This document shows positions 35,037 through 46,298 of a stretch of 64,000 nucleotides of DNA, one piece after another. Made by a program: the position numbers and the translations under genes. The notes beneath the pieces are model-generated. The model searched no databases, was not told the origin of the DNA, and saw nothing but the letters and a program-made list of their open reading frames with translations. The DNA comes from Nicotiana tabacum. Its lineage: Eukaryota; Streptophyta; Magnoliopsida; Solanales; Solanaceae. Position 1 is the first letter of the stretch. Each line of letters begins with the position of its first letter. Location of the stretch: the NCBI RefSeq assembly GCF_000715075.1, contig NC_134087.1, positions 105,687,161 to 105,751,160 of the forward strand, read 5' to 3'.

Positions 35037-36470
35037 ATGGTGAGGACATGCGCTACCGGTTAGGATGGATGACCACCAGTGCCTCTAGCTGTGGCCACTA
35101 GAGGCCGAGGACACGGTCATGGTCGCGATAGGCGTAGAGGTGTGGCCTGCACAGCAGCTAGGGTAGCACCTGCAGATCCACTAGCCACCCCAATTCTGGA
35201 TCAGGTCCCAGTTATGGATGCTCCAGCAGCACCAACTCATACACCAGCTGTGCCCATTGTGATTTTGGGTCTTCAGGAGGCCTTGGCTCAGATTCTATCA
35301 GTTTGTACTGGCCTAGCTCGGGCAGTTTCAGTCACTACAGTCGAGCTACTTCTTAGGTCAAGGGAGCAATCAGACTCCCATTACTCGCACACTTGAGCAG
35401 GTTGTGCAGGGACTTCAGATGCTGGGGGCACATCTAGCCCAGCCAGTTTCAGCTGCTCAGGACTATGTAGTTCCTACCATGCTAGAGGACGAGAATCGTA
35501 GGTTGGAGAGGTTTGGTAGACTTCAGCCTCCGACCTTCAGCTGTGTAGAGGGCAAGGATGCCCAGGGTTTCTTGGATAGATGTCAGAGGATGCTTCGTAC
35601 AACGGGTATTCTGGAGACCAGCGGGGTCGCTTTCACTACATATCAATTTTTTGGAGCTGCCTTCACTTGGTGGGAGACTTTTGAGAGGTGTAGACTTGTT
35701 GGTGCAACACCCCTTACCTAGCAGAAGTTCTCCGTTCTCTTTCTGGAGAAGTATGTGCCGCAGTCTCGCAGAGAGGAGCTGCATAGGGAGTTTGAGTGGT
35801 TGCGTTAGGGAGAGATGACTGTGATGCTGTATTAGATGAGGTTCTCTGAGTTAGCTCGTCATGCTAGGTTGGTTCTGACAGATAGAGAGAGGATTAGGAG
35901 GTTTGTTGATGGCCTCATTTATCAGCTTCGTATTTTCATGACCAGGGAGAGGGTGACTAGTGCTACTTTCGAGGAGCTTGTGGATATCGCCCATGAGATT
36001 GAGTCTGTTCATCTCCAGGAGCGAGAGGAGAGGGAGGCCAAGAGGACTCGAGGATCTGGTAGTTATAGTGGTGTTTCTTCGAGTGGTCAGTTTCAGTACG
36101 GCAAGGGCCGTCCATTCAGGCATGCTTAGCTAGCTCGCCCAGGTTATCGTGGCACGTCATCGGGTCTTGGTTCTCACAGTTCTCATCAGGGCCAGTCATC
36201 ACTTAGTGCCCTTCCAACTCAGAGTTCGTCCCGTGCTCCATCAGTTGAGGGCTCCTCTATGCTAGGTGCATCAGCTAGTAACTCTGGTGCGAGGGGTTCC
36301 CTTTAGTCCCCTTCTCCAGCACCTGGGAGTTTTTGTGAGTGTGGAGAGATGGGTCATATATGGAGGTAGTGCCCTCGTTGTCTTGCGAGTTCATCTCAGC
36401 AGAGGGGTAAGTCATCGGCTTCAGCGATAGTTACTTCATCACCATCCGTGTAACAAGCTAGGGGTAGAGG
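35037..36470 (+). pseudogene. Element C internal 1 gag
   Basis: Opens at ATG 35037, with a stop eight codons later; the frame resumes with a basic RGRGHGHGRDRRRG tract. Capsid traces: ENRRLERFGRLQPPTFSCVE and TYQFFGAAFTWWETFE (35404-35721), then MRFSELARHARLVLTDRERI and RRFVDGLIYQLRIFM (35836-36129). The zinc knuckle near 36330-36375 reads FCECGEMGHIWR-CPR with a displaced first Cys and a TAG before the last Cys. Stops at 35719, 35806, 35833 and 36127 all replace Gln or lie beside it. Confidence 0.85.
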
Positions 36471-36507
36471 TCAGTCAGCTAGGGATCGCTCCCCAGGGGG
36501 AGGTCGA

Positions 36508-37899
36508 TTAGGTGGTGGTCAGGCCTGTTTCTATGCACTTCCAGTTAGACCCGATGCTATTGCTTTAGATGCTGTTATTACAGGTATTGTTTCAGTCTGC
36601 CACAGAGATGCCTCTGTATTATTTGATCCCGGTTCCACCTTTTCTTATGTGTTATCATACTTTGCTCATTATTTGGGTATGCCCCGTGAGTCTCTTGCTT
36701 CACCTGTTCATGTATCCACCCCAGTAGGCAATATTGTTGTTGTAGGTCGTGTGTATCGGTCATGTGTGGTGACTATTGGAGGTCTGGAAACCCGAGTGGA
36801 TCTTTTATTATTGTGTATGGTGGATTTCAATATCATTTTGGGCATGGATTGTCTATTTCCGTGTCGTGCTATTTTGGACTGTCATGTTAAGATAGTCACA
36901 TTGGCTATACCGGTTGTGCCACAGATTGAGTGGCGAGGTGTGCCTGATTATGTTCCCAGTAGAGTGATCACATTCTTGAAGGCCCATCGTATGGTTGGGA
37001 AGGGTTGTCTTTCGTATCTAGCCTTTGTGAGGGATGTTGGTGTTGAGACTCCCAGTATTGATTCTGTTCCAGGTTTGATGGATTTTCCCGATGTGTTTCC
37101 TGCAGACCTGTCGGGCATGCCACCAGACAGGGATATTGTTTTTGGTATTGACCTGGTGCCAGACACTCAGCCAATTTCTATTCCGCCGTATTGTATGGCA
37201 CCCGCGGAGTTGAAGGAGTTAAAGGAGTAGCTTCAGGAACTCCTTGATAAGGGGTTCATTAGGCCTAGTAAGTCAACTTGGGGTGCGCCGGTTCTATTTG
37301 TGAAGAAGAAGGATGACACTATGAGGATGTACATTGATTATAGGCAATTGAACAAAGTAATAGTTAAGAACAAATATCCTTTGCCTCGCATTGATGATTT
37401 ATTCGACCAACTTCAGGGAGTGAGGGTGTTCTCCAAGATTGATCTCCATTCAGGTTATCACCAGTTGAAGATTAGGGACTCGAATATTCTTAAGACAACT
37501 TTTAGGATCCGATATGGTCATTATGAGTTCTTGGTGATGTCTTTTGGGCTGACTAATGGCCCAACAACGTTCATGAATTTGATGAACATCATGTTCCAGC
37601 CTTATCTTGACTCGTTTGTCATAGTCTTCATTGATGATATTCTGGTATATTCACGTAGTCAAGAGGAGCACACAGAGCATTTACGAGTTGTGCTGCAGAG
37701 ATTGAGGGAGGAGAATCTTTATGCAAAATTCTCCAAGTGTGAGTTTTGGCTCAGTTTAGTGGCTTTCTTGGGGCACGTGGTGTCCAACGAGGATATTCAG
37801 GTTGATCCGAAGAAGATATTGGCGGTTCAGAGTTGGCCCAGACCGTCCTCAGCCACAAAGATTTGCAACTTTCTTGGTTTGGCAGGTTATTATCGCTAG
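36508..37899 (+). pseudogene. Element C internal 1 protease and reverse transcriptase
   Basis: Protease: ASVLFDPGSTFSYVLSYFAH (about 36610-36670), then IILGMDCLFPCRAILDCH. RT fingers: [20 protein letters not shown]; a TAG at 37228-37230 replaces Gln in [13 protein letters not shown]. From 37300 the palm is open: [51 protein letters not shown] and [19 protein letters not shown] at 37627-37638. Ends at a TAG after FLGLAGYYR (37897-37899). Confidence 0.9.
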
Positions 37900-38673
37900 T
37901 TTTTTCAGGGATTCTCGTTTATCCCATCACCCTTGTCCAAGTTGACTCAGAAGAGTGCTTCATTTGTATGGTTGGATGAGTGTGAGGAGAGCTTTCAGAA
38001 GCTCAAGATAGCCTTGACCACAACTCCAGTGTTAGTTTTGTCATCAGCTTCAGGTTTATATATCATGTATTGTGATGCTTCGAGAGTTGGTATTGGTTGT
38101 GTATTGATGTAAGAGGGTAGAGTTATCGCTTATGCTTCTCGTCAGGTTAAGCCCCATGAGAAGAAATACCCCGTTCATGATTTGGAGATGGCTACTATAG
38201 TTCATGCGTTGAAGAATTGGAGGCATTACTTGTATGGTGTGTCTTGTAAGGTGTTTACTGATCATCATAGCCTCCAGCACTTGTTCAAGCAAAAGGATCT
38301 TAATTTGAGGTAGCGGAGATGGTTGGAGTTGCTAAAGGATTATGATATTGCTATATTGTACCATCTTTGAAAGGTCAATGTGGTGGCCGATGCTTTGAGC
38401 CAAAAGGCGGTGAGTATAGAGAGTTTGGCATGTATTCCAGTTGGGGAGAGACCTCTTGCAGTTGATGTTCAGGACTTGGCCAATCGGTTCGTAAGGTTAG
38501 ATATTTCGGAGCCCAATCGGGTATTGGCTTATGTGGTTTCTCGATTATCCTTATATGATCGCATCAGAGAGCGCCAGTATGATGATTTGCATTTGCTTGT
38601 CCTTAAGGATAGAGTTCAACACGATGATGCCAGAGATGTGATTATTGGAGATGATGGGGTGTTGAGAATGTAG
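37900..38673 (+). pseudogene. Element C internal 1 RNase H and linker
   Basis: RNase H residues are legible: YCDASRVGIGCVLM, then a TAA at 38109; [38 protein letters not shown], then TAG in place of Gln (about 38311); YDIAILYHL, TGA, then [12 protein letters not shown]. The linker to integrase (38380-38673) is open and ends in a TAG at 38671. Confidence 0.85.
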
Positions 38674-39694
38674 GGCTGGATATGTTTGCCCAATGTTGAT
38701 GGGCTTCGGGAGTTGATTTTGGAGGAGGCCCATAGCTCGCGGTATTCCATTCATCCGGGTGCCGCGAAGATGTATCAGGATTTAAGGCAGCACTATTGGT
38801 GGCAGAGAATGAAGGAAAACATTGTGGGATTTGTAGCTTTGTGTCTCAATTGCCAGCAGGTGAAATATGAGATGAGCATCAGAGACCGGGTGGCTTGCTT
38901 CAACGGATGGATATTCTAGAGTGGAAGTGGGAGACAAATCACTATGGACTTTGTAGTTGGACTTCCACAGACTTTGAAGAAGTTCGATGCTATTTGGGTG
39001 ATTGTGGATCGGCTGACCAAGTCCGCGCAGTTCCTTCCTGTGTGTACTACCTATTCTTCAGAGCGGTTGGCGGAGATCTATATACGGGGGATTGTTCGTT
39101 TGCATGGTGTCCCAGTTTCCATCCTTTCAGATAGGGGCACTCAGTTTACTTCGCAGTTTTGGAGGTCTGTGCAGCGAGAGTTGGGTACTTAGGTTGAGTT
39201 GAGCACAACTTTTCACCCTCAATCGGACAGGCAGTCCGAGAGCACTATTCAGATATTGGAGAACATGTTGCGTGCTTGCGTTATTGATTTTAGAGGGTCA
39301 TGGGTTCAGTTTCTACTGCTTGCAGAGTTTGCTTATAACAACAACTACCAATCGAGTATACAGATGGCTCCATATAAGGCTTTGTATGGGAGGCGGTGTA
39401 GATCTCCAGTTGGTTGGTTTGAGTCGGGTGAGGCTAGGCTATTGGGGACAGACTTGGCACAGGATGCTTTATAAAAGGTGAAGGTGATTCAGGAGAGGCT
39501 TCGTACAGTGTAGTCGAGATAGAAGAGTTATGCTGACAGGAAGATTCGGGATGTGTCCTACATGGTTGGCGAGAAGATTCTGTTGAAGGTTTCGCCCATG
39601 AAGGGTGTTATGAGATTTGGGAAGAAAGGTAAATTGAGTCCTCGGTTCATTTGGCCTTTTGAGGGGCTTCGGAGTATTGGGGAGGTGGCTTATG
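38674..39694 (+). pseudogene. Element C internal 1 integrase, first part
   Basis: HHCC finger at 38686-38870 (SIHPGAAKMYQDLRQHYWW, CLNCQQVKYE). A small insertion near 38868 shifts the frame. The core resumes at 38944 with ITMDFVVGLP (first Asp), LSDRGTQFTSQFW (second Asp), a TAG at 39190, STTFHPQSDRQSESTIQILE (Glu region). From 39553 the C-terminal module MVGEKILLKVSPMKGVMRFG is readable and stops at the insertion point of element D (TTATG, 39690-39694). Confidence 0.88.
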
Positions 39695-42387
39695 TGTTAC
39701 ACCCCAAGTTTTCATACGTGAGAGTACATCGTAAGTCATTGATGTAAGCTCAGAAATGAGATTCTATTTGGAAGCAAATAAAGTAAGTTAATAATGTTAC
39801 CTTGGAGGTTACAAATATTTAAGATCATGAATAACGATTACCAAGAGGGTTGGAAATCTTAGAAGCTAAACCAATTGAAGAAAATAAGTTTCGTCGAAAG
39901 TCGACAAGTTTCGAATGTTATAACATGTACTTTGGGGTGAGACTAGGGTTATTAACATGATAAGGAGGTTATTCTATGAGTTATTTTAGTCATATGATAT
40001 TCATTTTCTACATTTTGAAGGCAAGCAAGTTGTGGAACAAGAGTTGGCAAAGGTCATCACAAGTTACATTCATAAATTTGCTGAAATTTAGGTCAAATGT
40101 ATCTGAGAATTTCTCCAAATATTCTTGGAATAATGGGGTGTTCTACCTACCAAATTGAAGGTCTACGAGTCTAGTTTCTAACGCATTAAACCGTTTGTCA
40201 ATACGACATCGGAGTAGAGAGATATTCGCATTTTCGCGAGACCGCGCAAGCAGCTCCCAATGGGACCCACTTAGGCGGTGGTTGACCTACTTCAATTTAT
40301 AAACGATTTGGACGCCTATTTTTGCTCATTTTTCAACTAAAGTTCGTCTCCAAACTTCTCCTAACCCTCCTAAACATATATCACAAGGGTTTGAAGTGAT
40401 TCCAAAGTGATTACACCATATTTCAACATCAAAACTTAGTTCTAGTGAAGAACCACACCTCTTTGAGGTTGTGTTGTCATTGAGGATTGTTGTGGGCTGT
40501 ATTTGGATGAAATTCCAAGTTGTTGCTGCTGTATAGGGTGATTATAACAACCTACTAATTGTGCTTAAGCTTGCTTGTATGTTGGTTAAGTTGTTAGGAT
40601 GATAAACTATAAGATAATACTTGGACTAGCTTAAGTCACTTCTATGGTGTTGTATTGCTATTAAGGGTTGTTGTAAAATGAATATAACTTGGATTTTGAC
40701 TTGAAGTTACTGTAGGAGGTATGTATATTATGTTCTTGCTTGTGCCTAAGGTTATCTTGATATTGATTAAGTGAAATGGATGGGCTAGACCTGAACTAGT
40801 GAATAAAGTTGCTAGTTGGGGATAGTTGAAGTTGTGGATTATTTTCGTTGTTATAAATATATGGTATAAGGCTGGAATCATTGATTAATGACTTCATTAT
40901 CAAGTTAATGATACTTTTATGTTGAAGTAAGAAGTCTATAAGGATTGATAAGGGGTATACGGATTCCAATCGGAGTTTGCCGCTCGTCGTAATGTAGTTG
41001 TGACTTGTTGTGGTTATATGGTGTCTTGATATTGATAATTATGTATTGATGGATTGCTCTGGTCATTGTTGTTGGTATATGGTATTGGAGGAGGCCCTTG
41101 TTACAATGGAGATGCTGCCCAAATTTACGTAAACGAGCTACTAGCTTAAGTTATAGACTTAGCCTTTGCTCAGCACTAATTTTGAATCTCCTTATACTAT
41201 GATAGATTGAGTTGACTTGTTTGAAGAGTTGCTTGGAAGGGATTAAGGACTCAATGGGTTTAAGGTATGTTAAGGCACTTTCTTCTTTCTTTTGGCATGG
41301 TCTAAAATGAAATGAACATAAACGATACGCTACTTCATAATGACTCTACTCCTAGCAACTAAGGTTGTCCATGTTGTTCTTTCCTTATAAAATTATTCTA
41401 AACAAGTGTGTATGATCCTTAAATCCTACTAAGGTTCATATTGATGGTAGGGATGTCCATAATGTTCTTAAGTCACTCCAAAAGGTTTAGAAGATGATTC
41501 CATGAGTCTAGCATGCATTATATATAGTATCTATTTTACTCTACCGAGCCGCGCTATAGTCGGCCGGGTACGGCACCTATTGTGCAACCACTGATCAGTT
41601 GGGTTTACCGAGCTCCACGTGGCCGGGTACGATTCTACCGAACCTTATGATGGTCGGGTACGCTTTTACCGAGTCCTCTTTGAGGCCGGGTACGATATGA
41701 TGATGATGCCCACAGAGGCGAATGTTTTAAAAAGTTTATGTATATATATGTATTATGAATTTCATATCAGTAACCCCCAGAGACACTCTGATGTTACAGG
41801 TTGTATCTCCTTTATCTCTCTCTTTACATTACTGTTCTTGTTTATGCTTTCCTGCCTAACATACTCGGTACTTTATTCGTACTGACGTCCCTTTTGCCTG
41901 GGGACGCTGCATTTCATGCCCGCAGGTCCCGATTGATAGGTTGACAGTCCTCCTAGTAGGCTATCAGCTCAGCGAAGGTGTTGGTGCACTCCACTTGCTC
42001 CGGAGTTGCCTATTTGGTCAGTATGCTTTGGATATGTATTGATTGATATGGCGGGGCCCTGTCCCGACCTTTATGATTTTATGTACTCTTAGAGGCTTGT
42101 AGACATATGTCAGGTGTATGGATAATTGTATGGCCTTGTCGGCCTATGTTTCGAGTTTACTAATGGTCATGTCGGCCTTATAGGCCCGTATGTCACATAT
42201 ATTAGTTTGTATATCATGTTGGGTCTTCATATGTTGACTATTCCCTTATGTTTTATTCTTGTTATCTCAGGACGAGTTTTCTAGCTCATTTACTCATGAT
42301 AACATGATAAGAAAGATATGTTACGTTGGTACTCGGTTGAGTAAGGCACCGGGTGCCCGTCGCGGCCCTTCGGTTTGGGTCGTGACA
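39695..42387 (+). repeat. 5' LTR of element D
   Basis: Begins TGTTACACCCCAAG and ends GGGTCGTGACA. Contains the four-fold repeat module at 41542-41694 and GTACTTTATTCGTACTGACG near 41868-41887, the latter also found in the LTRs of B. An 88-codon open frame at 41619 is a by-product of the module. Confidence 0.93.
41542..41694 (+). repeat. Four-fold LTR repeat module (5' LTR of D)
   Basis: Units at about 41542-41572, 41603-41631, 41634-41662 and 41664-41694, each running from TACCGA to CGGGTACG. Same order as in B (minus strand). Confidence 0.82.
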
Positions 42388-42391
42388 GAAG

Positions 42392-42403
42392 TGGTATCAG
42401 AGC
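42392..42403 (+). other. Primer binding site of element D (initiator tRNA-Met)
   Basis: TGGTATCAGAGC four bases after the 5' LTR. Confidence 0.92.
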
Positions 42404-44286
42404 AGTTCTGTCCTAGGGAGTCTACAAGCCGTGTCTAGTAGAGTCTTGTTTATGGGTGTGTTGTGCACCACACTTATAAGCAGGAGGCTACAGGGCATTT
42501 AGGTTTGTCACTCTTTCTTCTTACTCTAGATCGTGCAGTAGAGCTCAGTTGTAAGAATTCAAACTCCTAAATTCGACTTTAGTCATAATACAACGATACC
42601 TACTTCCACAAAGATAGTTGGTAAGAGATTACATGTGGATGTGAAAGAGTTGAGTCAGAGGAACTCGATTTCACATCATACTTATGATGAGTAAATATGA
42701 GGTCTTCAACAGATCGTGTGTGTACTAAGATGTGTATGCTTCTTAATAAGGAGCCTTAAGGCAAGGATATCTATTCACGAATATGGTGAAAATCTATGAG
42801 GGATTCAGAAGCTAGATACAAGTTTCAACAAGTAAAAGAAGTAAGGTGAAGAGGGGTACAAGGCACCCAGATAATGAAGATTATCAATATTTTCAAATCA
42901 GGCAGAGAAATATAAGCATTTTGGTACCTTCATCAATGACAGAGGTAAGTACAATTGGCCACACCCATCTCAGTTATGTTCTATGGGAGCTAACAGATAT
43001 TATTTAAGAGAAAGATGGGATATCAGGATCCAGTTGGAGTTAGAGTAACCCAAAAATTGTGGATAGGTTGTTATCATTAACCAATGTTTCCGAAAGATGG
43101 TACAAATGTGGTAAAAGATATCCTTCTAAGACACCCAGATGGTGAACTCTAGAGTAGTACAATCAGATACGAATACTGGAATATTCAAAAATTTCAGAAT
43201 ATAGGCAGTGGGATCCTAGAAGGGACAAATATTTACCTTAGTATGACTCTAGCCCTGAGTAAAAAAAAGAATGTTAGGCATTCTAATGAGATGAAGCTAG
43301 GGGAGCTTATAGGGAAAGAACTTTTTGTTGAAGTTTTCAGAATAAAGTGATAGACAAAAAGAATATTATCCGGAGAATAAGAAGAAAATAAATGAAGCAT
43401 CATGAGTAAGATGTGATATAGGGGTGATAACAGTAAATCAAAATATGACACGATGACAGAGTCTATAGTCAAAGTGAAGGAAAATACAAGAGGTGACAAG
43501 CCTTAAGGCAATAAAAGAGTATAAGCCATAAAATCATATTTTTATTTCGAGAAATGAGTTGGTGACTTCAACGTGATTACCAGGAGGAAAGGTTAGACCC
43601 CAGAGTAATAAAAATCAGTATGGGCTGGTGAACAAGATAAAACCGAACATGAATTAGGGACCGAAGGATTTGATAATGGTCGACATCGTGAGAATTTCAA
43701 AGATCGTGCTCCAAACAATAATAGAATAGACAACAGACGAATAACCTTTAAAGGTTATTTAGGAAGTCGCTTACCTAAAGCAAGCACTCTGAGCAGAGTT
43801 AATCTTAAGGGACTAAATGTGCCAGTTACCGTAGGTGTCACCTTCGTGCGTAAGAAATTTAGTTATCCCTGGTACAGAAGGTTACCATAAGGTGATTAAG
43901 GTTCATTGATAATGTGAAAAGACGCCGAATATGAAAAGGTAAAACAAGTATAGGTAGATCGTCGTAGTACTAAATCTTAGTACTCCCCTGAAGGGGGGAA
44001 TATGGTGTGATATGGTATTAAGTTGGAGTTAAGCGGTTCAGTTAACTATGGAATGGTAAAGGAAGAATGTGGTAAAAAGGAGAAAGGGATGATGTTGCAT
44101 TTATTCAGTTCCTGCAGATATGTTGCGAATCCAGAACATTATACAAGCACGACACTGGGGAGAGGCAGTAAAAGTTTCCGGCCAGGATGTTATTGATAAA
44201 TAAGTATGAATGGACATTTGATACATCTGGAGCTAGTGGTGAGAGATAAGTTAAGACAAAGGATATATCCCAAGAGGGATTATGCA

Positions 44287-44350
<64 letters not shown>

Positions 44351-46263
44351 ATGGACCAACGAGTAATTAGTAGTTGATTTAGGAAGAGCCCAGTTATGGC
44401 TAGACAAGAGGTCACGGATAAATCAATAGATCATGCAAGATAAATGTAGTGAACTGCAGCATAATGAATTCAGTCTCGCAGATACAAGATCGCAATCATT
44501 TGAAAAAAATTCAGATAGGAGTTGAGGCAATTAAAGGTACCACTTTTAAAGGTTTATGAAAATAAGAGAGAGTGTCACTAAGGAGACAATAAAAATTTGA
44601 GCTTAGAAGTAACCCTACGAGCACAAAGGCATAAATTTATGTAACTAAGGATTATTATAGGCAAGTAAGAATAACGAAAATTACCTTCGGGTGTACGATA
44701 TATCAAGCTCGCAACTTTACAAGAGCCAGAAGGTCTCCCTAAGTACTACAATGAAAGACTAGTTGAGGAAATAAGGAAGAAGGTTTCCACCTAAGCATAG
44801 TGAGCTAGAGAGTAAATGATCCTGTAACAACAGTCTCACTACAATATTGTATACACTCCATAAGAAAGTGGCACCTATCATGGCTAATGAATGGTAAAAA
44901 AGAAGCTATCAAAGGTGATGTTTGAGATCATATAAGGTACAAGAAATTATAGTATTCGTGGGCAAAAAGGACAAGCCAAGTATTCATGCAACAAGTGATA
45001 GAACGACCATCAAAAGTAATTGCTTACATTTAAGGACAACTGAGAAGGCACAAAAGGAAATTTATGGTGCTATCAAGTTAAAGGAAGGTTGGGAGTAGTA
45101 TAAATAGATCGGTGTAGGTCCTAAGGTAAAGTATTGTAGAGCAACAAGGTTTTAGGTAGATAGGAGTAAGGATATGAAAAGATGAGTGAGAAGGTGACGA
45201 GAATATGTATGTCCTCGGGATTAAACCCATCAAAACAAGGGAGCTGATGATTTCCATATGAATAAAAAACTCTATACAGCCTGAATGAACCCAGAGGAGT
45301 CTAAGACTAGGTGCATTTAGAAGAGATGGAATGTTGCCCTGGCGGTAGAATAAGGGTGTAATTGTGATAGATAAGAGGATGATTCTTAGGCCTTTGATTG
45401 AGTAATGATTTAACGAGAAAGGGATTTCATTAATTGCACGGGATTAGAATACCCCCATAAGATGAATCGCGTTTGGATGCAATGAAATATGGTTATTGAA
45501 GTATAGTATTATCCCTAGGTGGATCAGGAAAATCACTTCAGATGTTCCCCAATAAGATGTGAGCCCTAGTGACAGTGTATTACGTAAGAGGTTACAAGTT
45601 ATCAGTGATAGATTATAGATCAACATTAAGGTGAATAAACAATAGATGGGTACAAGTTCCAAAGTATGAGATGAGATTTGTTTGTTATTCTTAAGATGAA
45701 TAAAAATGAGGAAGCACTAAAGGACTTAGATTTATACATATAGGATAAGCAGCGAGAGAGTAACCTGGAGTTGGGTAGCAAGCCTCGGTAATTATAAAAC
45801 GAAGTAAGTTTTATGGTATAGTATAACCTGCCTAGATGTAGTAAATCCATAAGGATAGATATGCAAGGCTATGAAACAAGAGATAGCAATAGTCTTAAGT
45901 TCGATAAAGTACCAAGCGAAAGACATCAATACACCTATAGATGCCTAGAGGGACAGCTTTTCATAATTCTGTATATGTTCATACGGTGAGGCTTATAGAT
46001 TGGCTAAAACATGGAGGAAAAAGGGAAGACGAGTCGCTAGGCACTCATATAAGGACAAAGTCGTACATACTGCATGATATAAGGTAGCAAATGTTACGAT
46101 GTTGGAAAAATTCCGACCACATGTCATGGCGTGACAAAGAGGCCTAAAAGGGGGAATGCCCAAGCGTTTGGATTTATTCACAAAACTGTTGCTTAGATGG
46201 CAAGATGAACATTAAAGTATTCGTAAGAGCCATAGTTTATGAAATTGATAAGTGCATCAGTCA
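42404..46263 (+). other. Non-coding internal region of element D
   Basis: About 3.9 kb rich in A and G on the plus strand, with stops in every frame and no recognisable gag, protease, RT or integrase motif. Contains an AT microsatellite. Short open frames on the minus strand have no domain character. Confidence 0.75.
44289..44346. repeat. (AT)29 microsatellite
   Basis: Uninterrupted AT dinucleotides over 58 bases inside the young element D; likely length-polymorphic. Confidence 0.95.
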
Positions 46264-46298
46264 ACATTCGAGGACGAATGTTCCAAAGGGGGGAATGA
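46264..46298 (+). other. PPT-side palindrome and polypurine tract of element D
   Basis: ACATTCGAGGACGAATGT at 46264-46281, identical to B, followed by AAAGGGGGGAATGA (46285-46298) against the 3' LTR. Confidence 0.85.

Noticed and set aside
41619..41885. 88-codon plus-strand open frame, repeated at 48222-48488
   Set aside because: Carried by both LTRs of D and overlapping the repeat module; not a gene.
44105..44407. Open frame with a long Ile-Tyr repeat
   Set aside because: Translation of the AT microsatellite at 44289-44346.
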